NCBI GenBank assembly: GCA_016711705.1
Contig: JADJSK010000002.1
Location: forward strand, 434,001-498,000
Length of the DNA stretch: 64,000 nucleotides
Origin: Candidatus Brachybacter algidus
GTDB lineage: Bacteria; Bacteroidota; Bacteroidia; Chitinophagales; Saprospiraceae
Reading direction: 5' to 3'
Shown here: positions 43,635 to 53,225 of the stretch, piece after piece
How the letters are laid out: every line of letters starts with the position of its first letter
How positions within the stretch are numbered: position 1 is the first letter of the stretch
Made by a program: the position numbers and the translations under genes
Notes under the pieces: generated by a model
Database searches by the model: none
Told to the model about the DNA's origin: nothing
The model's input: only the letters and a program-made list of their open reading frames with translations

Positions 43635-44903
43635 TTACAATGGTGCTCTCTCCAATGGACAAGTCATACAATGAGAACCTCCTCTGGCTCTTGAAAGCTC
43701 ATTAGATGGTAAAGTAATAATAGTATTTTCTATCGTGGAAGGATCTAACTTACCTGCTTTGAATTGTTCTAAAAAATCTGTTGCATGAATCACCTCATAT
43801 CCGATATCTCTGAATGCCTGCTCAGTAATTGGGTTTCTATCATAGGTCAATGCTACTCCCGGTTTAATAGCTACCAGATTGCATCCATCTGTCCATTGTT
43901 CACGCTCTTGGTATGGAGATTCACCTCCTCCTGAAAAGATAAACTTCATATTTGGATTGATTTCTGCCAAAATAAAGTCCTTGAGTGAAGGATATGTCTT
44001 TTTACTGCCATCATGTGAAAACATTTCTACATTGGAAGATATGCCGTCATAGATCATTGGTTTGAAAGCTACTACATGATCATGATTTATCCTGGTAAAT
44101 ACGGTATCTATGTGCATGCAAGACCTGTCATAAGGAATGTTGACCTGAACAACATGTTTGACCAACCCTTTTTCCAATACCACCTTTGCCAATGATTTAA
44201 TAGCATGCTCCGTGGTTCTTTCACTATGTCCAATTAATAAAAATTCATTTTCAAACATCATGGTGTCGCCCCCTTCAAGATTGACCCATTCTCCTTTCTT
44301 TGATGGAGGAAAGCTTTCAAGCCAATTGAGGTTGATCACACGGCCTTCATCCTGCAATTCCTGGAATAAAGGATGTGCCCAAAATATAAATCTGGCAAGG
44401 AAATTTTCACGGAATCGAGCCTCCTTTGCTGCCTTTGTAATGATGACGTGATCTTTGACGACAACTGCTATATCTCTTGTGAAAATAAAGTTTGGAATAG
44501 GGTCAAAGAAGTAATGATCTTCCTCTTCATAATAACCTGTGATGAGGACTTCAGCCAGTTTTTTATTGTCAAGCCTGTGGAAAATATTTCCAAAAGAAGC
44601 CGGCAATTCTTCATAGTCTACGATCATGCGGATCAATTCTGCTTTTTTAATCTCATCCGCTGTGAGCGATTCTTCCAATAAATCAGCAATGAACAATACA
44701 TTTTCATCTCCGATAAAAGCTTTGAGCACATCGGTAAAAATATCATGCTCTTTTTGCATTTGGGGAAGGAAGACTATGTCGTCAAATAATAGTTCTTCTG
44801 CGTCTTTTGGACTGATACGACTGATACCCATATCAGGGCGGTGTACAATCACTTTTTTAAGCAACCCGATCTCCGAGGTGCAAAATATCTTCGATAAACT
44901 CAT
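43635..44903 (-). CDS. arcA: arginine deiminase
   Basis: A 422-residue arginine deiminase, which hydrolyses L-arginine to citrulline and ammonia. Motifs include the N-terminal EIGLLKKVIVHRPD, PNFIFTRD, EGGDTMMFENEF-like region (VNLEGGDTMMFE), HIDTVFT and the C-terminal RGGSHCMTCPLERA with the catalytic Cys412. The size is typical. No ornithine carbamoyltransferase, carbamate kinase or antiporter gene is adjacent, so a complete arginine deiminase pathway is not seen here. A TACATTTG box lies 23 bp upstream of the start on the minus strand. Confidence 0.93.
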   Translation of the reverse strand: MSLSKIFCTSEIGLLKKVIVHRPDMGISRISPKDAEELLFDDIVFLPQMQKEHDIFTDVLKAFIGDENVLFIADLLEESLTADEIKKAELIRMIVDYEELPASFGNIFHRLDNKKLAEVLITGYYEEEDHYFFDPIPNFIFTRDIAVVVKDHVIITKAAKEARFRENFLARFIFWAHPLFQELQDEGRVINLNWLESFPPSKKGEWVNLEGGDTMMFENEFLLIGHSERTTEHAIKSLAKVVLEKGLVKHVVQVNIPYDRSCMHIDTVFTRINHDHVVAFKPMIYDGISSNVEMFSHDGSKKTYPSLKDFILAEINPNMKFIFSGGGESPYQEREQWTDGCNLVAIKPGVALTYDRNPITEQAFRDIGYEVIHATDFLEQFKAGKLDPSTIENTIITLPSNELSRARGGSHCMTCPLERAPL

Positions 44904-44925
44904 AAAATATAGAAATCTTTGTGTG

Positions 44926-44933
44926 CAAATGTA
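44926..44933 (-). promoter_or_regulatory. putative -7 promoter box for arcA (TACATTTG)
   Basis: Minus-strand TACATTTG fits TAnnTTTG, 23 bp before the ATG at 44903, the same spacing as at sdhC. Confidence 0.45.
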
Positions 44934-45072
44934 ATCAAATTTACTTTGAAGGCTAAAATGAAGGCACTAATTTATACACCTTTTGTTATTGTGTAGATTT
45001 TCTAATAATTTTATTATAAATGAACTGCTTAGCTTCATTAAATGTTCATCAATGTTATTAACTAATATCTTT

Positions 45073-46311
45073 ATGAAATACCGTAGTTTATACCTTCTTT
45101 CTTTGTTGTTTTTAATCATTGGCAGTCAGGGATTTTCGCAAAAAGTGAAGATCTGGCAGCAGGATTTGACTACTGAAAGTAGAGTAACTAACTTTAGAAC
45201 AGATGATATTTTCAATGGGTTGACGCTCATTTTTAAAGATGCATTTCCTGTTGGGCTATATTTTATCAGTGCTGATGGCAAAAAAATAGAAGTGACACAA
45301 GATGAGCACATGGAAGACCGAATTCAATCTAATCTCATTTATCTTAATAAAGCAGTGAATGAATATACTCTTTTCTTTCCCACTTCTGTTTCACCTATAA
45401 CAGCTGTATATCAATACGTTCCACCTATTTCACTCAATAACTCACAGCGTGAGGGAGACCTTAATTGTGAAGAACCACCTTTTGTACCTCAAAGTGTCTG
45501 GCGTAAAGGGCTTGAACCACCTGTGCCAGGTAGGACATCAACTCCGACCAGACATTGCATTGTTCATCATTCTGCTTCCAATAATGGCGATACAAATTCT
45601 ATCAATCTCGTCCGGGCATTTTATATTCAGCACAAAGAAGTTAATGGTTGGGATGATATTGGGTATAATTTTTTAATAGGTCATGATGGAACTGTATTCG
45701 CCGGAAGGGACCCTGAGAAACCCGGAATTCAGCAAGACAATGTATTTGGAGCGCATTTCTGTGGTAAAAACAGTTATACCATGGGTATTTGTGTTATCGG
45801 CAGTTTTGAGGATGAAGCTCCGGATATCCGCGCTGTGAATGCGCTTGAAAGATTATTGACCTGGAAAATGTTCAAAGATGAAATGAATCCTTTGGACTCT
45901 TTGCACCACCCGGATACTATCAACAGTGACTTATTGCCGGTATTGGCAGGTCATAGAAATGGTTGTGCTACAGAATGTCCCGGTCAATTACTTTTCGATC
46001 AACTCCCAATTTTAAGATTAAAAATAGCAGATAATTTGACCCAATGTGCGCCACTTTCGACCAATGTTCTTTCAGAAAATAATGTCATCCAAATTTTACC
46101 AAATCCATCCTCCGGACAATTTCAAATTAGAATGGATGATAATATAATTTACAATTATCAGCTAATTAATTCCAACGGCAAATTAGTAAAAAAAGGTAAA
46201 ATTACTAACATGCAAATAATTAACCTTGAAGATCAAACAAGCGGTATTTATTTTTTAAAACTGTATGATAAGAAATTCCAAAAAGTTGTTAAATTAATTG
46301 TTAGTTATTAG
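45073..46311 (+). CDS. secreted N-acetylmuramoyl-L-alanine amidase with T9SS signal
   Basis: I start it at ATG 45073, where a clean signal peptide begins (MKYRSLYLLSLLFLIIGSQG); 30 codons precede it in the open frame. The middle is an amidase_2/PGRP-like zinc amidase domain: HCIVHHSASNNGDT (His ligands), GWDDIGYNFLIGHDGTVFAG and LAGHRNGCATECPGQ (His and Cys). The last 75 residues are a T9SS sorting domain (ILPNPSSGQFQI to VVKLIVSY). It would act on peptidoglycan stems outside the cell or in the periplasm of prey or neighbours; that use is inference. Between the leader and the amidase is a beta-rich region of about 110 residues. Confidence 0.88.
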   Translation: MKYRSLYLLSLLFLIIGSQGFSQKVKIWQQDLTTESRVTNFRTDDIFNGLTLIFKDAFPVGLYFISADGKKIEVTQDEHMEDRIQSNLIYLNKAVNEYTLFFPTSVSPITAVYQYVPPISLNNSQREGDLNCEEPPFVPQSVWRKGLEPPVPGRTSTPTRHCIVHHSASNNGDTNSINLVRAFYIQHKEVNGWDDIGYNFLIGHDGTVFAGRDPEKPGIQQDNVFGAHFCGKNSYTMGICVIGSFEDEAPDIRAVNALERLLTWKMFKDEMNPLDSLHHPDTINSDLLPVLAGHRNGCATECPGQLLFDQLPILRLKIADNLTQCAPLSTNVLSENNVIQILPNPSSGQFQIRMDDNIIYNYQLINSNGKLVKKGKITNMQIINLEDQTSGIYFLKLYDKKFQKVVKLIVSY

Positions 46312-47829
46312 TTGTTATTTGTGAATTACTGAAGTTCAGACGATAGAAATTAGAAGTTAGAAATTAGAAATTAGAATGAAACTCCGATGGTTGGGGGTAT
46401 CAGATAAAGGCAATTAATTGTTAATTATTATTTGTTAATTATTTTTTTACTCAACTAGAAACTCGGTTAAATACACCCTAATTGCCCAGAAATACTTAGG
46501 CCTATGTGGTCTATATCCATATGTGTTTCCCTAAATCTTACCCCAAATAAACGAATCTGTGGTAGCAAAACGACACATTTTGTTTAATTGATAATTGTGA
46601 GTTGTTATTTGTGAATTACTAAAGTTGCGAGGATAGAAATTAGAAGTTAGGAGTTAGAAATTAGTTAACCTGGAATTCTTTGCTTCCAAAATCAAAATAG
46701 ATAACTGATGAAAATGGAACAGAGATGACACTAATTTTTATAATAGATTAAAACTCCATATATTTTAGCCACTACCGCGAAGCAGCATCGTAGATAATTT
46801 CACTAATTTTCACGAATAAATTCGTGTTAGATGCAAAGCATCATTCGTGCAATTAGTGGCTAATAATTCTTTTTTGGGCGAATGCTCAAATCAGAGTATA
46901 AAGTTTAAATCTAAACAACTTATGTCAAATACTTGAACTGTAAAAATTTTGTTTTAGTTATATATAGAAGAAGTTAGAAATTAGAATGAAACTCCGATTG
47001 TTGGGGCTACCAAATAAAGGCATTTAATTGTTAATTATTAATTATTATTTTTGACTTACTAATGTTTCAACATTTTAATAGAAATTGCTGAAAATGATTT
47101 AATGACTCAGTGTGAAATTAGAAGTTGTAAATCAATTCACAAAGAATACTTTGCTTCCAAAATGAAAAGAATATCCTAGTGAGGCAAAATGTGAAATATG
47201 AAAAACAAATGATGTTGAGTAGATTTCCCCCTTTGGAGGGCTAGGGTTTATACACATCTTTTTTTATTTTTCAAAGTAAACTTAGGTGACACAACGACGC
47301 TCATAGTCCCGAGAGGAACGATTCGGGGTAGGTTAACCTACGCCGAGCCTCACGATCTAAGCTTTAACTTTAAATATTGTATAGCATTCGCTATGAAGTG
47401 CTGAGCGTAGGTTAACCTACGTTCGGGTGTCTGCAAAATTCATTTTGCTTATAAGTATCTCAATAACAAACAATTATATTAATTTTCTAATTAAGCCTTT
47501 TATTGAAAAAATACTTATGTACAAACCCTAGCCTTTTGAGGGGGGTAGGGGGAGTCTTTGATTGTTTTGACAATTAATTGTAAGTTATTTCTCTTGTTAA
47601 TTCAACATAGAAATTCCTATTACATCCACTGCGATAAAATCTTCCCAAAACCCCGGATGGGGTTGAACAACAATAGTCCCGGGTGCAACCCGGTTTAGGA
47701 AGCATCAAACTCTCAACCCCAGAGTGGGTTGAATAAAATTACCACATAAATGTCTTTTCTCATTTGAAAACATCCACTTAATTCTGATCAAACTTCAAAC
47801 AACAAACCCCAAACATCCCTTAAATTTCC
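46312..47829. repeat. 1.5-kb gene-free nest of repeats
   Basis: The gap between amidase and M1 peptidase holds no credible gene. Contents: ATTAGAA-type 7-nt units at 46338-46378, 46634-46665 and 46970-46988; GAAACTCCGATGGTTGGG repeats near 46379 and 46989; an inverted pair with the text CCCTTTGGAGGGCTAGGGTT near 47228 and its complement near 47520; perfect palindromes GTAGGTTAACCTAC at 47328-47341 and 47407-47420; hairpins CCCCGGATGGGG at 47651 and CAACCCCAGAGTGGGTTG at 47714; CAAAC-type 7-nt units at 47789-47816. Confidence 0.7.
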
Positions 47830-47837
47830 TATGTTTG
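47830..47837 (+). promoter_or_regulatory. putative -7 promoter box for M1 peptidase (TATGTTTG)
   Basis: TATGTTTG fits TAnnTTTG, 15 bp before the ATG at 47853. Confidence 0.4.
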
Positions 47838-47852
47838 ATTAAAATTTAGTCT

Positions 47853-50828
47853 ATGCGAACTTTACGACTCTTGCTTTTTTTTACTTTCATACTTTGCCTT
47901 AATCAATCATATGCTCAAAAAAATTATTGGCAACAGAAAGTTGACAACGACATATCAGTGCGACTCGATGACGTCAAACACCTATTGCATGGCAACTTAC
48001 ATATACATTACCAGAACAATTCGCCAGACACCCTCACATTTATTTACTTCCATTTGTACCCCAATGCCTACAAAAGTGATCAATCAGCATATGTCATTCA
48101 AGCGCTGGAAAACAGACAAACAACTTTTTTTTACGCTGACAAAAAATCAAAAGGATACATCGATAGCGTTGATTTCAAGGTAGAAAAAAAAGGAAAATAT
48201 ATCTCAGCTGAAATTCAGAAAACTAAAGAAATTGATATCGTAAAAGTCATTTTACCAGAAAAATTATTTCCCGGAAAATCGATCAATCTTAGCACTGATT
48301 TTAGAGTAAAAATACCAATTGTCTTCTCAAGATTAGGTCATGATGGGCAAGCATATCAAATATCACAATGGTTCCCCAAACCCGCCGTTTATGATGCCAA
48401 AGGTTGGCACCCCATTCCATATCTAGATCAGGGAGAATTTTACAGTGAATTTGGTGATTATAAAGTTAGCATAACACTCCCTGCTAATTATATCGTAATG
48501 GGAACAGGAGATATTCAGGAAGCCTCTCAGAATAAATGGTTAGAAGATCTTGCAAAAATTCAACATGATTCAGCGAGCCTCGCTGCCATGAAAAAAGTAC
48601 CCGTCTCTGATACTATTTTTAAAACGATTACATTTAAAGAGCAGCAGATTCATGATTTTGCATGGTTTGCCAGTAAGAAGTGGGTAGTTCGAATGGACAC
48701 TGTTCTGGCACCGGGCACGGACCATGTAGTTACCGCTTATAGTTGTTTTCTGCCTTCAGATTGGAAGATTTGGAAGAACTCTGTAGATGACATTAAAACT
48801 ACCATTCGTGGCTATGGTACACTCGTCGGAGCTTATCCTTACAATACTGCTAAGGTTGTTGAAGGGAGTTTAAAAGCCGGGGGAGGTATGGAATACCCAA
48901 CTGTCACAGTGATAGATGCAGTAAGCTATGTGGAAACATTGCACTCCGTTATAATTCACGAGGTAGGACATAACTGGTTCTATGGAATATTGGGCAGCAA
49001 TGAACGCTCCTATCCATGGATGGATGAAGGAATTAATAGTTACTATGAAACAAAGATATATCCACCGCCACCTTCGTATAAAAAAGTCGGTGGGGCAAGT
49101 GATAACTCGATAGGACTTTCTGTTTTTGGTGCGGCACATTCACTTTATCCTGCTACGACAGCGAGTCAGGATCTACCTTACATGAATTATGGTGTGGATA
49201 TTTATTACAAAGTTCCTCAATATCTTGTTTATTTGGAAAAATACATGGGGACTGAGAATTTTAACAGCGCGATGCGTAAGTATTTTTCTACCTGGAAATT
49301 TAAGCATCCGCAACCGGAGGATTTTGAAAAGATCTTTCGCGAAAAAAGTCCAAAAGATATAAGTTGGTTTTTTGAATTAATGGCACGTCCGGAAGGAGTA
49401 GATTTTGCAATAAATAAAGTGGAAGTATTAAATGACTCACTGATGGTGAAAATTGAAAACAAGACGGGTATTATTCTTCCTGTTCTTGTTAATGTTCTTA
49501 GCTCTACAGGCGATACAATGAGTCAATGGTCATCACCTTTTTTTAAAGAGCAAACTCTAAGCTTTAAGTATGTAACTTCCTATAAATCGGTTTTCATCAG
49601 CAATGACATTCCTGATATCAACCTTAAAAATAATTTCAATAAAAAATATTACGGAGTAAATGCCTTTGGTGGAATTAATTATTCAAAACAAAAGACTATT
49701 TGGATCTCTCCATTCGCTGGACTTAACAGGTATGATGGAATCATGGTTGGTGCTATTTTGCATAATGTTTCAGTCCCTGAGAATCCATTCAAATTTATAA
49801 TAGCTCCAATGTTTGGCACCAGAAGTAAAAACCTGGTTGGTCATGCGACATTTAATTATACGAAACATCTATCAAAGAGCATTCTTGACAATATCGACTT
49901 CTTTCTTTATCTGAAGTCTTACGGATTCTCAAGAAGTTATATTCCTGGTTTTGAGAAGACATCATTGAATTATCAAAAAGTCGCACCTGAGGTAGTCTTT
50001 AATTTTAGAAGACCTTCATATAGAAGTTCTGTTTCACATAGTATTTCACTGAAGGGTTACTATATTACAGAGCAGGATTTCAAATATGATTCTCTCTTCA
50101 CTGTTCCTGAAGTCGGTAATAGAGAAAATAACATTTACGGAAAACTTTCATACAACATAAGAGATAGCCGCCTAATTAATCCATATAATGTCCGTTTTGA
50201 AGGTCAGTTGGGCAAAACTTTCGCCAAAATATCTGCCACTGCCAATTATAAATTTAATTATAGTTTAAAGGGAAAAGCATTTTATGCTAGAGCTTATGCT
50301 GGTAAATTCTTTAAATTAAGTGATCAGTTTTTTGATTATTACAGATATCAATTAGCCAATACCTATTCAGGCTTTAATGATTATTTATATGATGAGACCT
50401 TCATCGGTAGAACTGAAAATTCTGGACTTTGGTCAAGACAAGTTAGCATTAATGAAGGTGGATTTAAGTTTCCATTACTTCAAAATTCTAATCAGGCAGG
50501 ATTTAATGATGATTTTTTACTTAGTTTAAACTTGAAAGCAGACTTACCTTTGGGAAAAATACCGATCAGATTATTCTTTGATATTTCCACATTTGGAGGA
50601 GATAATTTCATTTTTAAAGAAAAAAAGAAAATCTTGTATGAAGCTGGTATTGAATTGACTATCAAAGACTTCTTTACAGTTCACATACCTTTGGTGATGA
50701 GTGATGAATTTAAAGAATATAAAGAAACAGTATTAGGAGGTAAATTTTTGAAAACAATTACCTTCTCTCACAATTTAAATAAAATCAACTGGGTTAAAGC
50801 TCCCAATATGTTATTAAGAATAGAATAA
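47853..50828 (+). CDS. M1-family metallopeptidase with large C-terminal barrel-like region
   Basis: The 991-residue product has a signal peptide (LRLLLFFTFILCLNQSYAQ) and a gluzincin peptidase part to about residue 530: GGGMEYPTV substrate motif, HEVGH (369-373) and Glu392 in MDEGINSYYE, which complete the HExxH-x18-E zinc site. The remaining 400 or so residues are unlike the usual M1 helical C-terminal domain. They alternate polar and hydrophobic residues in strands with aromatic ends (TIWISPFAGLNRYDG, NYKFNYSLKGKAFYARAYAG, KADLPLGKIPIRLFFDISTF), as in an outer-membrane beta-barrel. So the enzyme may be tethered to the outer membrane by its own barrel; this is inference. It removes N-terminal residues from peptides if the zinc site is active. 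Confidence 0.85.
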   Translation: MRTLRLLLFFTFILCLNQSYAQKNYWQQKVDNDISVRLDDVKHLLHGNLHIHYQNNSPDTLTFIYFHLYPNAYKSDQSAYVIQALENRQTTFFYADKKSKGYIDSVDFKVEKKGKYISAEIQKTKEIDIVKVILPEKLFPGKSINLSTDFRVKIPIVFSRLGHDGQAYQISQWFPKPAVYDAKGWHPIPYLDQGEFYSEFGDYKVSITLPANYIVMGTGDIQEASQNKWLEDLAKIQHDSASLAAMKKVPVSDTIFKTITFKEQQIHDFAWFASKKWVVRMDTVLAPGTDHVVTAYSCFLPSDWKIWKNSVDDIKTTIRGYGTLVGAYPYNTAKVVEGSLKAGGGMEYPTVTVIDAVSYVETLHSVIIHEVGHNWFYGILGSNERSYPWMDEGINSYYETKIYPPPPSYKKVGGASDNSIGLSVFGAAHSLYPATTASQDLPYMNYGVDIYYKVPQYLVYLEKYMGTENFNSAMRKYFSTWKFKHPQPEDFEKIFREKSPKDISWFFELMARPEGVDFAINKVEVLNDSLMVKIENKTGIILPVLVNVLSSTGDTMSQWSSPFFKEQTLSFKYVTSYKSVFISNDIPDINLKNNFNKKYYGVNAFGGINYSKQKTIWISPFAGLNRYDGIMVGAILHNVSVPENPFKFIIAPMFGTRSKNLVGHATFNYTKHLSKSILDNIDFFLYLKSYGFSRSYIPGFEKTSLNYQKVAPEVVFNFRRPSYRSSVSHSISLKGYYITEQDFKYDSLFTVPEVGNRENNIYGKLSYNIRDSRLINPYNVRFEGQLGKTFAKISATANYKFNYSLKGKAFYARAYAGKFFKLSDQFFDYYRYQLANTYSGFNDYLYDETFIGRTENSGLWSRQVSINEGGFKFPLLQNSNQAGFNDDFLLSLNLKADLPLGKIPIRLFFDISTFGGDNFIFKEKKKILYEAGIELTIKDFFTVHIPLVMSDEFKEYKETVLGGKFLKTITFSHNLNKINWVKAPNMLLRIE

Positions 50829-50840
50829 ATCAGACGATAG

Positions 50841-50868
50841 ATTCTAGTTTCTAGACTCTAGAATCTAG
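50841..50868. repeat. GATTCTA-type heptanucleotide repeat
   Basis: Four 7-nt units (GATTCTA, GTTTCTA, GACTCTA, GAATCTA) between the M1 peptidase and nadC. Confidence 0.75.
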
Positions 50869-50900
50869 CATTTGTCATTCATTACTTTTAAATTAAATAA

Positions 50901-51752
50901 ATGGATCAGAAAATAATTAACGATTTTATAGAAAAAGGCCTTTACGAAGATACGCATGGATTCGACCATACAAGTTTGGCGTGTATTCCAGCTGACGATA
51001 AAAGTGTGGCAAAATTATTAGTCAAAGACAATGGGGTTATTTCCGGTGTTGAATTGGCATGTTTGATTTTACTTCATGTAGATCCAAACGCAGAGATAGA
51101 GGTTCACATCGAAGATGGCACTGAAGTAGTCTACGGTGATATTATAATGACGGTAAAAGGTAACACGAGAGCACTGCTTATGGGAGAAAGACTCTTACTC
51201 AATATGATGCAGCGCATGAGCGGTATCACTACACTAAGTAGGAGATTTGCTCAGGAAGTTAGTGATCTACCTGTTAAAATTCTTGATACGAGGAAGACGA
51301 CACCTCTAATTCGTTATTTTGAGAAATGGGCAGTTAGAATAGGTGGTTGCACTAATTATAGAGCTGGATTATATGACTGGATCATGATCAAAGACAATCA
51401 CATTGATGCAGCAGGAAGCATCAAAGCAGCAATAGAAAGAACGCATGAATACTTAAAAGCTAATAATTTGGAGCTTGGTATCACTGTGGAAGTCCGCAAT
51501 TTGGACGAGATTCAACAAGTTTTAGAAATAGGGGGCATCACAAGAATTATGTTTGATAATTTTGAAATTCCGACATTATCTGTTGCTGTGGCCCTTGTCG
51601 ATGGAAGATTTGAGACAGAAGCATCAGGAGGTGTTAAGTTAAATACAGTGAGGAGCATAGCTTCCACGGGTGTTGACTTTGTTTCTGTTGGTTCGCTGAC
51701 ACATTCTTCCACCTCTTTGGATATAAGTTTTAAGATACAGAAGGGGAGCTAG
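50901..51752 (+). CDS. nadC: nicotinate-nucleotide pyrophosphorylase (carboxylating)
   Basis: A 283-residue QPRTase, which converts quinolinate and PRPP to nicotinate mononucleotide for NAD synthesis. Clear motifs are ERLLLNMMQRMSGIT, the DTRKTTPLIR segment that binds substrate and PRPP, VRIGGCTNYRAGLYDWIMIK, VEVRNLDEI, and ITRIMFDNF, VSVGSLTHS near the end. Length is typical. It stands alone here: no nadA or nadB adjacent. No riboswitch-like structure was seen upstream. Confidence 0.95.
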   Translation: MDQKIINDFIEKGLYEDTHGFDHTSLACIPADDKSVAKLLVKDNGVISGVELACLILLHVDPNAEIEVHIEDGTEVVYGDIIMTVKGNTRALLMGERLLLNMMQRMSGITTLSRRFAQEVSDLPVKILDTRKTTPLIRYFEKWAVRIGGCTNYRAGLYDWIMIKDNHIDAAGSIKAAIERTHEYLKANNLELGITVEVRNLDEIQQVLEIGGITRIMFDNFEIPTLSVAVALVDGRFETEASGGVKLNTVRSIASTGVDFVSVGSLTHSSTSLDISFKIQKGS

Positions 51753-52258
51753 GGACATCATTCTAACATTATTTTATTTAAAAAGCAATAAGGTTCAACT
51801 TTAATGGATTGCCTTTATATATTATCCAAAGTGTGAGGCTAACGTATGTCCACCTTCGGAGGGGGCCAAGGGGGTGGACACACTTATATTAATTTTATTT
51901 CTTTGTTAGGCGCAGTTTTAACTACGTCGTTTTAATTTCAATGCACTACTTTCTCTTTTACTTATTTATTAGATTTTCGAAGCAAAAGTTTTTTATTAGC
52001 TATTTTCTGATATTTATCAAAAGACTCCTATTTAGATATTCGGTTTTAAAGGCCTTTTCATTATTTCAAATTAACTTGTTGTGGCACCCAAGTCCACCCC
52101 CAACCCCCTCCAAAGCGGGACATCTTCCTAACATTATTTTATTTAAAAATCAATAAGGTACATGTTTAACGAATTGCCTCTATTAATAAAACAATATATG
52201 ATCGAAACGTATGTCCCCCTTTGGAGGGGGCCGAGGGGGTGGACGCACTTATATTAAA
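51752..52258. repeat. two direct copies of a ~145-bp intergenic repeat
   Basis: Copy 1 (51752-51898) and copy 2 (52117-52258) share GGGACATC, AACATTATTTTATTTAAAA, CAATAAGGT, and a GC-rich core with GGAGGGGGCC and GGGGGTGGAC, then CACTTATATTAA. Between them the core occurs inverted at 52091-52123 (GTCCACCCCCAACCCCCTCC). The core can form a strong stem. The gap up to the next gene (52259-52427) also contains five 7-nt units of the CTGACTT type at 52321-52355. No gene is seen in the whole gap. Confidence 0.65.
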
Positions 52259-52427
52259 ATTATCAACCATTTACTATTTCGTCATACCATCTAATCTTTT
52301 TGAATCTGTCCAATTTCACACTGACTTCTGACCTCTGACTTTTGATATCTAACTTTATTGTGTACTTTTTACGCATTATGTTTATTTTATTTATACCTTA
52401 GCTATACAGCAAAACAGCGTAATATTT

Positions 52428-53105
52428 ATGGAGGATGAAATTGATCAAATAGGCTTTCTTTTTGATTTGGATGGTGTCATCGTTGACACTGCAGTTTTAC
52501 ATTATAAAGCATGGCGAAAACTGGCTAACAGCCTCGGTTTTGACTTTACTGAAACTCAGAATGAAGAACTTAAAGGCGTAGGCCGAATGGATTCACTTGA
52601 TAGAATATTAGGATGGGGTGGCATGACACTTTCTCATAATGAAAAGCTAGAAGCAGCTGCCAGGAAAAATGCCTGGTACACTGAATTGACTTCAACGCTT
52701 ACAGCAAACGATGCTCTCCCAGGAGCCATTGATTTTATCGAACGGGCCCAAGAGAAAGGAATAAAAATCGGTCTTGGCTCAGCATCAAAAAATGCACTGC
52801 CAGTCCTGAAACAATTGGGTATCACAGGTCTTTTTGATGTCATTGTGGATGGTCACGCACTGACTAATAACAAGCCGGACCCTGAAGTTTTCTTAAAGGG
52901 GGCTTCAGGATTGGATCTTTTACCTTCGAGCATTGCTGTATTCGAAGATGCAGGCGTTGGCATCGAAGCGGCACTATCTGGTGGTATGACAGCTATTGGT
53001 ATTGGACCTGAAGGCGCATTGCCGGATGCTGCATTTGTTTATTCCTCATTGGGTGAAGTGGATATGGAACTTGTAATTTCATTGATCCAAAAGAACAGGT
53101 CCTGA
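52428..53105 (+). CDS. pgmB: beta-phosphoglucomutase
   Basis: A 225-residue HAD-family phosphomutase. The nucleophile motif is FLFDLDGVIVDTAVLHYKAW (Asp nucleophile and the acid/base Asp two residues on), followed by a helical cap with RMDSLDRIL, the Ser motif GLGSASKNA, the Lys motif NNKPDPEVF and VFEDAGVGIEAAL. It converts beta-glucose 1-phosphate to glucose 6-phosphate. It starts the maltose gene group and precedes GH65 by 120 bp; beta-glucose 1-phosphate is the product expected from that phosphorylase. Confidence 0.94.
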   Translation: MEDEIDQIGFLFDLDGVIVDTAVLHYKAWRKLANSLGFDFTETQNEELKGVGRMDSLDRILGWGGMTLSHNEKLEAAARKNAWYTELTSTLTANDALPGAIDFIERAQEKGIKIGLGSASKNALPVLKQLGITGLFDVIVDGHALTNNKPDPEVFLKGASGLDLLPSSIAVFEDAGVGIEAALSGGMTAIGIGPEGALPDAAFVYSSLGEVDMELVISLIQKNRS

Positions 53106-53225
53106 TCAAAAAATAAATGACGAAAATCTTGAAATAAAGGAGCGTCCTTGTAAAATATAAATTTCAAACTGAAAGAAAAGTAAAATGCTTTCGGTTTTAT
53201 GAAATTCAAAAAATAGAAATTCACA

